Source of the DNA: Symbiodinium natans | Lineage: Eukaryota; Sar; Dinophyceae; Suessiales; Symbiodiniaceae | Assembly (NCBI GenBank): GCA_905221605.1 | Contig: CAJNDS010002481.1 | Span: 82,501 to 146,500 of the forward strand | DNA length: 64,000 bases | Direction: 5' to 3' | Shown here: piece after piece, positions 1 to 56,659 of the stretch | How positions within the stretch are numbered: the first letter of the stretch is position 1 | Layout of the letters: every line of letters begins with the position of its first letter | Program-made: the position numbers and the translations under genes | The notes under the pieces: generated by a model | Database searches by the model: none | What the model was told of the DNA's origin: nothing | Seen by the model: the letters and a program-made list of their open reading frames with translations, nothing else

Positions 1-104
1 TGAATTTTGGGGGTTCGGGGTTTAGGGTTTGGGGTTTAGGGTTTCGGATTTTGGGTTTAGGGTCAAACCCTAAACCTTCGTCCTCGACCCTAACTTCCTG
101 TCAG

Positions 105-46641
<46,537 letters not shown>

Positions 46642-48474
46642 GACCCTGGTGTTCGGGGCAAGTTTTTTGCGGTTGGGCCCCTAAACCCTAAACCCTAAAC
46701 CCCCCCTCCCCCCTTTCGAGCTTTCGAGGATCTTCCGCTCCGGCGCGGGCAGATAAGCACGGAGCCACTTGAAAGCAACAAAGGCTTCGGGTCAGGGTTT
46801 AACTTAGCAGGTTTAGGGTTTAGGGTTTAGGGTTTACGGTTTAGGGTTTAGGGTTTAGATCCTTCCCAAAAAGGGACCCCGACTGAGAACAACCGCAAAT
46901 GCCAGCAGCTTCAAACGAATTCGAGGCACGCCTTCAACGATGACAACCACTGCGATCTCACGCCCATCAACAGCGCCGTGGCGCACTTCATATGCGTCAT
47001 TGCTTTGTTGCTGTTTGATTTTTTTTGCCATTTATTACTTGCGGCTGCTTAGAGCCATTGTCGCTGTCGTGAGTCTTATTCTTTGCTATTTCATCATTGC
47101 TGAGGTTCTTTGCAGGGTGTTCATCGAACACCTATTAGCCAGTGAGTTGTTTCCTATTTAGTTGGCCACCTTACACCGTAAAGCGTTTGTGGTGTATTGT
47201 TACAGGAAGTGCCAGGGCGTCACGCGCTCTCTCTCTCTCTCCAGATATGATGAATCACTGTTTCTCCAGTATTTTGATCGTGCTTATATATGTGTATATA
47301 TATATATATATTCTGGTGTCGTTATCAGGACAATTGATAATTGCTATTTGCATTCTTGCTCATTTTCTTGTTGATTTGCTATCGTTGTGTTTTTGTTAAC
47401 ACTATTTGTAGCCTGAGTTGCTGATCCCCTCATGATGATTATTGGAATTTCTCCTGTGCAGATCATGAACTTCAACCTTGTTCTTGCTTGGGGCTCTTTA
47501 TTTTATTGGTGAATGAGTCTACTTACTATTCGCAGTATATTCGCAACTCGGATACCTACAAGTACCCTGTTTTTTTTTGGTGGGGTTTCAGTATCAGGGA
47601 GGAGGACTGGGCAGGTTCTTGGTTGATTTGCTTTCGGTTTGAGACATATCAAGCGAGCTTTTGCTCGCGGTTGCCTTTAATCCACACCCCCCTAAGCCGA
47701 GGGCTGTTCTGGTCGTGACCCCTAAACCCTAAACCCCAAACCCTAAACCCTAAACCCTTTCTCCTAGCTGCCCCTCAAGATGTTGCCTGCTCGTAGGATC
47801 GGCCATCGACAACGAGCATGCCGCCGGCCCAGCTTGCCATCACACCCTGATCTTGGGGATGTTCCCCAGTCCTTAGTAGGAAGCTGTTAAGTACTGTTAT
47901 GAATCTAGGGGACCTTGATCATACCCCCCTTATATCTCCTATAGAACCCAAGGGCCCATACTTCAGAACCCTTTAGAGAAGGGAAGGGACAATAGTAGGG
48001 GAGCATGTAACTTCCCTTCTTCTGGGGGACATTTTTTGGGGCTTCAGGCTACTGGCTTGGCGGATTCGCGGCTTCAGGCTTAGTGTCCGGGTGTTCGTTC
48101 AGACTTCGGGGTGTGTTGGCAGGGTTTTGTTGGACAACTACCCATTCTAACTAAATGGGTTTCCGAAAAATAGGGCTACCCTTTTTTGGGGCCCCTCAAA
48201 GGGGATTCTATTCTATTTGGGGTAAAGAAGGGGTACCTCCCCCCCCCCCCCCCATTTTTTGGGAAATGCCCAAATAGGCACTGTAATTCTAGGTACAAAG
48301 CGGTGCATTGCTTCATCGACTTGGGGCCTGAATCCCTGCACTCTACAAGTCCTACACATAGGATTCTGCTGGGCGGTGAAGCGGTCAGTATCCTACGCAG
48401 TCGGTCGCCCACATATATGGATACATATGTGTGTATACAGCTGTATGGTAGTGTGCAGAATGTATGTGTAAATA

Positions 48475-48512
48475 TATACGTAAATAAACAAATAAATAAA
48501 TACATATGTATA

Positions 48513-48545
<33 letters not shown>

Positions 48546-48572
48546 GAATATGTATATATATATATATATATG
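48475..48572. repeat. TAAA/TA microsatellite
   Basis: Imperfect AT-rich tract, preceded by a C15 run at about 48240. Confidence 0.92.
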
Positions 48573-48912
48573 TGTACACCCTGAGCCGTGTATCTCACAT
48601 CAGGCATCAAACGGCCTCACCCCTCACCTGCCCTAACACCTTTGCCCTGGGCAACCCTAGCGACCCGAAATTCTCCTCTGTGGGATGTGGCTAAGACTGG
48701 TGGCGTGAAGAACGTTTCATTGGGGACGCCTGGCTGCAAGCCAAAAACGTGGTGCTCCGCAGTAAACCTTAATCCAAAGCCTCAACGCCATAGCCTGATT
48801 GCCATGAGAGGGGTGGCTTCTGTCAAGCGACTGACCCCCGAATGATTGGCTGTCCCGACCCAGGGCAGGCCGAATCATTACCACCTCCAGTAGAGTCAGG
48901 TGCTTCACTTGG

Positions 48913-49851
48913 TTGATCTGTCCAGTCGGCGTCTTGGCGATATGCATGAGTTGGTGGAAGCATTGCTTCGTCCACGAGAAGCGAGCCCTTCGAGCATCTT
49001 CTCCCATTGGTCGCAGGCAGTGGAAGAGAAGGGCAAGCGTTTGGACAAAGCTCTCGACTTCTAACCAGTATCCAGTCCGCCAAAGCATGTTTCGACATGA
49101 CCGTGGACCATGCGTGCATGAGAGGGGCACCAGAGAGCCGTCCTGTGGTGGATGGCCCACCACCAGCAAGAATGCAGTCTCCGGAAGGCGAGAGGCACTG
49201 CAGCCGCTAGTGAGCCTGCCAACTCTGCATGAAGAGCGATCCACAGTCTGCATCAGCAAACGCCTGGTCCGGCAGGCCGAGAGCCGTCGAGCCAAAGAGG
49301 CCCCGGCAGCCGTTCACAGCACCAGATTCTGCAAGCATGTACTAGTCTTGGCCATTGCCCACGCGAAGCCCTTGTCAGCAGCCGATTGCACGCTTGCTGG
49401 TGGAACCGGGTTCTGCAAGGAAAATGCTTCTTTCGTCCGTGGGCCCACTGTTGCAGGTGCCGAGAAAGACTTGCATGCCTGCTGGAGGAATCCACTGGAG
49501 GAATCCGCTGGCAAGTGGGTGTACGATGGTGCTGCTCTCATGCATGCCACTGGCCTCGCGACTGTGGGCAATGGCCACATGCAGACATCATGCTTGCAGA
49601 CGGCACAAGTTGCTGACACATTCTGGCTGGACATGGGCGATGAGGAGATGGTGCGCGTGCTAGGCCGCAGGAATGCAAAAGAGCATTCCCGAAGGCTCGT
49701 CATGCCACACAGACGGCTGTATGCTGATCTGGACGGTCGCGTGGGGGGGAGGAGGGGGACTTCAAAGCCCAACACCATGATCCCAAACCAGGCTTTGGGC
49801 TTAGGGTCCAGAGATGACCTTGCCTACCTACAGATGCCTGGAAGCCCCTGA
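48913..49851 (+). other. open frame of 312 codons, no family recognised
   Basis: The sequence around it lacks telomere words and has even composition. A 192-codon frame overlaps on the other strand (48717-49295). The product shows no domain, signal peptide or repeat that I recognise, and Arg/His/Cys content is high, as in random GC-rich frames. It could be a fragment of an old element or chance. Confidence 0.2.
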
Positions 49852-50639
49852 AGCCCTAAGACCTCAACCCAAAAAGCCTGAAGCCCAAGCCACAAGCCAA
49901 CCCCAGAGCCCAAACCTACCCGGGGCTTCGCAACCCCTTTTGAAGCGTGGGCCTGGATGCTTTCTCTCAGGCCAACGAGGGGGGGGGGGTCAGGGGCTAC
50001 AGTATGGGTGTTTTGCGGGTCTCGTTTGTCGTACATTCCTGGTATAAGTTCCGGTACCAGCCCAAAGCCCCACAAGGAACCGTCTCGGCGCGCTCATCCG
50101 CGTCGCGTCGTTGCCCGAGTTGGGCGATGGTGGTTCCTGGAGCACCTGCAGCCCGGGCAACACATGGGCCGAGGGTTTGGAGTTTGGGTGTTGTGGGGGC
50201 TTGGGTGTTGGGGCTGTAGGGTGCCAGCAGGATTTGCGTAAGATGAGTCGTGGCGCACACAATCTACATGCCAGTTTCTGCCCGCGCGCAGCGCGTGATG
50301 TTGGCCATATTAACGCATGCAATCCAGAGACCAAAGCAAAGCGTGTTGTTTTTTTAGAATATGGGGGGGGGGGATGATGCTATAAACCACTATATGTGGT
50401 AGAGCTACATGAGACTTTGAGCAGTGGACATATGCGCTCAGAAAAGCTGCAAGTAGAAGTAGGTGCAGGGAAAGAGAGAACTGCAGAGATGGCTCTTTCA
50501 CTGCTTCCAGGAGTGTTTTGGAATACTCCATAGGTCAGACAATACTGGAAGTCAGATACTTATAACTTATAACCCACACACCGAGAAGACAGGAACAAAA
50601 AGACAATACCATACTGAAAGGACTCATACGCCTAAACCC

Positions 50640-50788
50640 TAAATCCCAAACCCTAAACCCTAAACCCGCAACCCTGAACCCCAAACCCCAAACCCCAAAC
50701 CCCAAACCCCAAACCCTAAACCCTAAACCCTAAACCCTAAACCCTAAACCCTAAACCCTAAACCCTAAAGCCTAAACCCTAAACCCTG
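50640..50788 (-). repeat. CCCTAAA/CCCCAAA array
   Basis: About 20 copies reading CCCTAAA on the + strand, with CCCCAAA variants in the left half. Confidence 0.93.
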
Positions 50789-50908
50789 AACTGTATGTCC
50801 CAACAGCCCCAAGCCCAAACCCCGATTCGTGACACAAGCGTCGGGTCGGCCTTTTTGGGGCCTCAAAGGTAAACCGTAAACCCTACACCTCTTGAAGCCC
50901 AGGTTTAG

Positions 50909-51003
50909 GTTAGGGTTTAGGGTTTAGGGTTTATGGTTTAGGGTTTAGGGTTTAGGGTTTAGGGTTAGGGTTTAGGGTTTAGGATTCAGTGTTTAGGGTT
51001 TAG
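50909..51003 (+). repeat. TTTAGGG array
   Basis: About 13 copies with single-base variants; opposite orientation to the array 120 bases upstream. Confidence 0.93.
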
Positions 51004-51906
51004 GGCCCAAACAAAGGCAAGCTCCTGGGCCGATAAGAAGCTCGACCACTAGGGCCCTTCACGTGCCCAAGGTATGGTGGGCTGTGATCAAGATCCCCCG
51101 CGAGATGTGGCTCATGTGCAGTTCAAGTCGAGGCGGTAGGGGTTTGAGAGTTTCCGGGTTTCTTAGATTTTGTGCACCCGAACTCCTGAACCTGAGTTCC
51201 TGAACCCCTAAATCCTAAACTCCCGAATCCCCTTGGGCTTAAGGTTGAGGGGTCCTTATCCTATAAACTCCAAACCCTGAACTGTGTTTAGGGAGCTAAG
51301 AATAGTAATATGAATAAAATACAAGGCGATATCTATATTGAGAGGTTATAATAATCATGCCTTTCTTTTACATTGATATGTTGAGGACTTGAAGATACAT
51401 CTTAATGAAAGAATACGTATTTAAAATATCCTTCAAGAAATTTAAAAACTCAATTCCATGACTTTATACCATCCAGCAGAAGATCCATAATCAGACACTA
51501 TTAATAAAACACAGTAATTTTATATTAAAAGGAAGAAAGACCAATTAGTTCCTTGACAATAGAATTCCTGTCCAGTTAAGTGAATTGACTTCGAAGTGTG
51601 TGAACGAATTAGAATTGAGAATGAAGTGAGCACACGTACGAATAATATGAATGGGGCGTTTATTTTTTTTCGCGAATTAAAATCGTGCGTTTCTTACATT
51701 TTATTCGCTCTTTTCATTCACTGGTTTTCTCGCATCTTATTCACTGCTTCTAGACCGTGTTAATAAGCTAATAAAGGAGTTTACAAGGAATCCTTACAAT
51801 GAAAGCAATGAAGCGTGAAGGCCGCAAGAATAATATGAACGAAGTAAACACCAGACTTTGAGATCTTTCCTCACAACATTAGTATCTTGTGTCCTTATGT
51901 TCACGG

Positions 51907-51931
51907 CCGGGCATTTAATATATTCGCCCGG
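51907..51931. other. GC hairpin with AT loop, 1
   Basis: CCGGGC pairs with GCCCGG across a 13-base loop ATTTAATATATTC, within very AT-rich mitochondrial spacer. Confidence 0.75.
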
Positions 51932-52088
51932 GATGAATTAATAAATAAACTACGAAGAGAACTCAATATTAATACTATTATAAGTGAATGCACGAAGTAA
52001 GTGAGCGCATGAATAGTATTAATGTGAGTGAACGAAGTACAACCATAAGGATTTAGTATTAGAAATCCCTATCTTATTCCCTTATTAC

Positions 52089-52120
52089 CGCGGGCCCATT
52101 TAATATTTTATTTGCCCGCG
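52089..52120. other. GC hairpin with AT loop, 2
   Basis: CGCGGGC pairs perfectly with GCCCGCG across an 18-base loop that again contains ATTTAATAT. Confidence 0.8.
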
Positions 52121-52246
52121 AGGAAATAGAAAGTGAAGAGAGTGAAATATATTAAATTACAAAGAAACGAACGTAGTGAAGTGAATGCGTGAATTTAATA
52201 TATAAACGAACGAAACAAAGTGAATGCAGCATATTTTGTATTACTA

Positions 52247-52981
52247 ATGAAATCTCATTTACAATCATATCCTTGTCCTTTGATCATAAATTATTTTTGG
52301 AATATTGGTTTTTTATTAGGAATTACTATTTTATTACAAATTATTACAGGAATCTTCTTAGGTTTACATTATACATCAGATATTAATTCAGCATATTTTT
52401 CTCTTTTCTTTTTAATTAGAGAAATATATTATGGATGGTGTTTACGTTATCTTCATTCTAATGGTGTATCATTTGTCTTTCTTTTTATATTTCTTCATCT
52501 TGGAAGAGCTATATCTTATGCTTCATATTTTTATAATCCAAATACTTGGTTTTCTGGAATTATTATTTACTTCTTCTTAATGGGAACAGCATTTATGGGT
52601 TATGTTTTACCTTTAGGACAAATGAGTTTATGAGGAGTTACAGTAATTACAAATCTATTATCTCCATTTCCATCTTTAATAGAATGGCTTTGTGGAGGAC
52701 ATTATATTTACAATCCAACATTAAAGAGGCTCTTTGTCTTTCATTTTCTATTTCCATTTCTTCTTTGTGCTTTTATTCTTTTTCATATTTTTAAGCTACA
52801 TTTTCTATCTTCTAATAATCCTTTAAGGAATTCCACTAATAATAAAATAGCATTTTTTCCTTTCATTATTAGTAAAGATTTCTATGGAAAGATATTAATT
52901 CTCTATCTATATCTTCTTCAAACTCATTTCGGCTTCTCTTCTTTCTCACATCCAGATAATGCATTAGAAGTATTAATTTAG
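52247..52981 (+). pseudogene. cob: cob (cytochrome b), 3-prime truncated
   Basis: Cytochrome b is the heme-binding core of respiratory complex III in the mitochondrial inner membrane. The start MKSHLQSYPCPLIINYFWN is that of dinoflagellate cob, and the reading contains the Qo-site helix region, LHLGRAISYASYFYNPNTW and GQMSLWGVTVITNL. An in-frame TGA at 52631-52633 falls where Trp is invariant; dinoflagellate mitochondria edit such sites in RNA, so this may be a genomic pre-edited codon. The reading stops at TAG (52979) just after SHPDNALEV, about 244 codons of an expected 360 or so, so the last third including the PEWY motif is absent. A longer reading from 52220 uses GTG and is less likely. 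Confidence 0.85.
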
Positions 52982-52982
52982 A

Positions 52983-53219
52983 AATTTCATCACAATATAT
53001 TATTTTCTTCACTTTGTGGTCATTCTATTTATCTTCTCTTTTATTAGTTTGCAGATTAAAGAATTTCGTATTCTCGCATATTCAATTAATGATTCACTTT
53101 ATAGTTGTCTTTTCTTTTTTCTTACAGCATTACATTTCTTTCATCTAATTCTTGGTATTTTACTTCTTTTTCTTATCTTCTTTTCTTGTACTGGTTTCGT
53201 TCGCCAATATTATAATTAA
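52983..53219 (+). pseudogene. cox3: cox3 carboxy-terminal fragment
   Basis: Cytochrome oxidase subunit 3 end: SLQIKEFRILAYSINDSLYS followed by the hydrophobic helix containing LHFFHLILGILL and the tail TGFVRQYYN. The reading is open upstream to about 52983, so only about 78 codons are present, directly abutting the broken end of cob. Dinoflagellate cox3 is known to exist as separate pieces. Confidence 0.75.
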
Positions 53220-53545
53220 AGCGTGCATCACTACGTTCTTTACCTTATAATTACAATATTGTGCTCTTTTATTCACTAATGAAGAACAACCATTACCAAG
53301 ATACTAATTGGGCTCGTTAACACAATAAGATCCCACAATCCATCTATATTTAAGCATATATTCAAACTAATTAAGTTAATGACCACCACATTCGTACGTC
53401 AAGCAAGTTCTATTTCCTTACTAGATAATAATATTTTGACGGAAAAATAATCATGAATATTTCCGATTGATATGATTTTTGAAGCTCTGGCAAATCATTG
53501 ACGATTAAATGATTGATTTCGACGAGGACGACCACGTAGCCCCCC

Positions 53546-55721
53546 GACCTTAGCGAGCGTGCAGCACATGCTCGCAAGCCATCTGCGCTCCGACTTACCT
53601 ATTGTATATTGACTTTAACATATACGTGCGTGTATAGTACTCGTGCTCGCTGGTCACCAGCCTGAATTTCGTCTTCGCCGAGTGGGGCCTCGTAGGGGCT
53701 CCGCATCGTCCGTGACGTCTGCCCACGAAGCATGCGACATTGCTCGTGCAATACCTTCGAGCTCGGACGCACAAGTCTAGGATGATGGCTGCAGCGATCG
53801 GTCGTCACTGCAGGAACATCTTGCAGCAAGATAACTAGAAGTAGTCATCTGCGCAAACACCTGTGAGCACGATTTTGCGCAACTCGGCCGTAGATACGCT
53901 CCTCTCGCATCACAACGGGCTCGGGAAAGGTTGACAGACACCTATATAGCAAGCGCACGGGGGCTCTGCCCGCTCCGTGGCGTGCCAGTGCAAAACAGCA
54001 TTCGGACGGCTTTGGCGGCTGGGGCTGCGTCTTGCGATGTTGTGCTCACATCTCTGGGCGGCGCTCCTCTCGGAGCCTCTTCCGAGAGCTTCGGGCGGAA
54101 CGGAGTTGTGGAAGCCAGCCGCCCGCTAGCCGGAAATACGGACTTCGTTGTCCTGCGCCATCTTGCACGTCGCCCAAGAGCAGTCTACATACCACTGGCC
54201 CCTCGCCAAACACCACGTCCCACTCGGAGGAGACTCCTTCCAGCGCTACCACGATGGAGCCTTCGAGCCATTTCGCCACGTACGTCAGCGCAGCTCCTTC
54301 GGGCAGATCCGAGCTTGCCAGCTGCTCAACGACATCCAGCCGGTCATCCTCGGCCGCAATCCGCCCACAATGGCATGAAGCCGCCTGCAGGCGATGAGCA
54401 GCTCGCGGTCCTCGCGAGCAGAGTGGAGAAAACCACTCGTGTCCAGCGAGAGACTGCGCAGCCGTGCCACATCCCGCGCTGCGACCACGCACGAGCGCCG
54501 GCAACTCCGCGAGGCCCAAGTGCAGCCGTAGGCCGCTTGCGCCCACAGTGCTTGTGATTGTGAGGACTCCGACCGCGCTTGGGAGTACCTTCAGCACAAG
54601 GTACTGGACGCCCAGCGCAACGGTCTGACACGCTGCGACGGAAGACGTCGGGCTGTGGACGACCCGTACGAGTTAGCGGAGGAAGCGGGAGCGTGCGCAC
54701 GACCCAGAGAGTGAGCCGAAGCGAATCGCGTGCGTGCAGGTCAGCGACTCGTCCGCGAGTCCGGACGACCTGGAAGTCGGCCTGGCGCTGGCGGCGCTGC
54801 AGGCCGTATAAACCCAAAAGCCGCAAAACCTGAAGGCTTGACATCCTGAACCGACACCCTAAACTTTGAAACCCCGAATTGGAAAACGGAAACCCAAAGC
54901 CTTCAAACCCTCAAGCTCTGCTAAACCCTACACCCTCAGCCCTGAGCTCTGAAACTCAAAACCCAAGACCTCGTTACTTAAAATTTTGAAGTTTAAATCC
55001 CAAATCTGAAACTCTAGGCCTCTACACTCGAAAGCCCTGATACAGCAAACCCAGACCGTAAGCATGTGCTCGGCCAGGACTCCCCTGCGGAGAGCTCTAA
55101 GGCCGGGGACAAGGGCAAGGTGGCCGGAAGCTAAGACTACCCGACCCTCCGCGCACACACACACACACACAACCCGAGAACCAAGCAGGGGTCGGGCGAG
55201 GAGGACGCCGAGGAGGTCAGACCACCAGAGCAAGCGTGTCAGCACTGCTTTCATGTGTAGGAGAAACACATTGCGCTGACCTGCAGGACTGCGACATGGT
55301 GGTCTCCGACGCAGGCAGTGAATGCGCACTTGCGCCAACAGAAACACGTGAGACTACACAGTCCTTTCGCTCATAGGCGCTGCCGAGACGTCGACCTGCT
55401 ACTGGGCCGGTGTCGAGGCGAGCTGTACGCTTGCTGCGCCGGAGACTGAGATTTGACCCTAACGCTAAACCCTAAACCGCAGCGTGACTCCAGACACATT
55501 TGAAAGCAGTCGAATCGAGGTAACATGCGGAGCGCAGCTCTGCAACCTCTGCCTCGGCAAGAGCCCTTGCTGCCAGCGCGGGAGCGCGCAGACTTGCGCT
55601 TGCCGCGACCGCGGCCAAGCGGGAGGGTGCCGAGTGCGAACAGTGGACGGTGTAGGACCAGTGTGGGAGAGGTAGGCAATGTTGTAAAGACGCAGGTGCG
55701 TGCAGCACGGAGAGAGACAGA
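53546..55721. other. GC-rich region, no gene recognised
   Basis: Long frames exist on both strands (for example 53931-54557 + and 54046-54597 -) but no family is recognisable. Coding-like islands include 54260-54375 and 54570-54710. A CA microsatellite is at 55146-55171. Decayed telomere words appear at 54850-54960. Confidence 0.45.
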
Positions 55722-55726
55722 GGGAG
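55722..55726. repeat. element 2 target duplication, left
   Basis: GGGAG; the right copy is at 63353-63357. Confidence 0.9.
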
Positions 55727-55828
55727 TGATAAACCCAAAATTTCCCATGTGCATAGAGTCTTTTGACCATTTTGTATAGTTGAGAAACATGCTACGGACG
55801 AAGGCTTTTGGTTTAGAGAAAAGTCGCA
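55727..55828 (+). repeat. element 2, 5-prime LTR
   Basis: 102 bases, unusually short, TGATAAACCC...AAGTCGCA. Contains CCATTTTG, a weak spliced-leader resemblance. Confidence 0.97.
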
Positions 55829-55840
55829 TGGTAGCGGAGC
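55829..55840 (+). promoter_or_regulatory. element 2 primer-binding site
   Basis: TGGTAGCGGAGC starts at the first base after the LTR and is complementary, with one mismatch, to the 3-prime end of initiator tRNA-Met. Element 1 uses the other, internal type. Confidence 0.75.
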
Positions 55841-55930
55841 ACTACCGGTCCTCGGCCTTGGTCAGACCGAAAGTGCTCTAGCTGTGTGGCCGGGACCCTA
55901 GCCACTTGTAGGGTAGCAGCCTAGCCCTGT

Positions 55931-56596
55931 GTGCCGGGCCTCTCCACCTTTGGTGGCATAGTTCCTCGACTGTGCTGCGCGTGGAGAGTGGTTGGGCTGC
56001 TGGAGAGGCGGCCAGTTGTTCGAGCTCTTTGGCGACCGCTGCTGGGGTTGGAGACCGCGGCAGAGTCAGCTGCCTCGGGAAGGGGCAGAGTGACTGGGAG
56101 GTACAGACGAGAGCTGTGGAGACTGTTCAGTCCTTTGTGGGTTGTTCACTTGCGAGAGAATCGTGGCCGGAACCAAAGATCGATCAGCAGGCTTGGAGTG
56201 GTAGAGTACGAGAACATCAAGCGCTTGCTGCAGGTGCTGGAGCATTTCGGTGGGCAAGACAACCCGCTGAGAGCACAGTTCGTCGAGGGCCTTAAGCAGG
56301 TCCGAGACCCAGGCGACAGTGGGTCGGATCGGACCGGAGGAGGGTCAAGGAGCTCTTCAGCTTCTTCCTCGTCGTCTTCTTCGGCGGCTGGATCTTCGAG
56401 TAAGGCCTCGGCAAGATCGTCTGGTGTGAAGAGACCTACGACACGATCAGCGAGCAGAACTTCGGCAAGATCGTCTGGTGTGAAGAGACCTACTACACGA
56501 TCAGAGAGCAGAACTTCGGCAAGATCGTCTGGAGTGAAGAGAACACCTACACGATCAAGGAGCAGATCTTCGGCAAGGTCGGCTGGCCCGAGGTGA
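55931..56596 (+). CDS. element 2 leader open frame, 221 codons
   Basis: In the same frame as gag but closed by a stop 54 bases before it. Contains a helical-looking segment (YENIKRLLQVLEHFGGQDNP) and a Ser/Arg-rich end made of a 54-base repeat (about 56410-56575, ARSSGVKRPTTRS units). It could be a short leader protein or untranslated. No family is recognised. Confidence 0.35.
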   Translation: MPGLSTFGGIVPRLCCAWRVVGLLERRPVVRALWRPLLGLETAAESAASGRGRVTGRYRRELWRLFSPLWVVHLRENRGRNQRSISRLGVVEYENIKRLLQVLEHFGGQDNPLRAQFVEGLKQVRDPGDSGSDRTGGGSRSSSASSSSSSSAAGSSSKASARSSGVKRPTTRSASRTSARSSGVKRPTTRSESRTSARSSGVKRTPTRSRSRSSARSAGPR

Positions 56597-56659
56597 TCGC
56601 TGAGGGTGAGTGTCGTTTTTGAAGTTCACGGCTAGGTCCTTGCAAAGCGTTTGTTTGCG

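Larger units (their letters stand above)
46642..51289. other. 4.6 kb without an assigned gene
   Basis: Coding-like islands at 46720-46780 and 46885-46975 are unassigned. TA microsatellites lie at 47287-47313 and 48475-48572. Telomere arrays lie at 47708-47757, 50640-50788 and 50909-51003. A GC-balanced block at 48620-49860 has long frames on both strands. It may be a further intron of clathrin or intergenic. Confidence 0.5.
51290..53545 (+). other. mitochondrial DNA insert (NUMT) or assembly join
   Basis: Base composition drops abruptly to very AT-rich between telomere-bearing nuclear sequence on the left and GC-rich sequence on the right. It holds a truncated cob, a cox3 end and intergenic sequence with short GC-rich hairpins, all typical of the fragmented dinoflagellate mitochondrial genome. 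I infer a nuclear insert; a chimeric assembly is the alternative. The 900 bases before cob and 320 after cox3 may hold ribosomal RNA fragments that I cannot name. Confidence 0.8.

Noticed and set aside
54046-54597. 183-codon minus-strand gene at 54046-54597
   Set aside because: Other strand has equally long frames, composition is GC-rich, and no family is recognisable.
55755-55772. Spliced-leader relic in the LTR of element 2 (CCATTTTG)
   Set aside because: Only eight bases match, which is expected by chance; kept as a note only.
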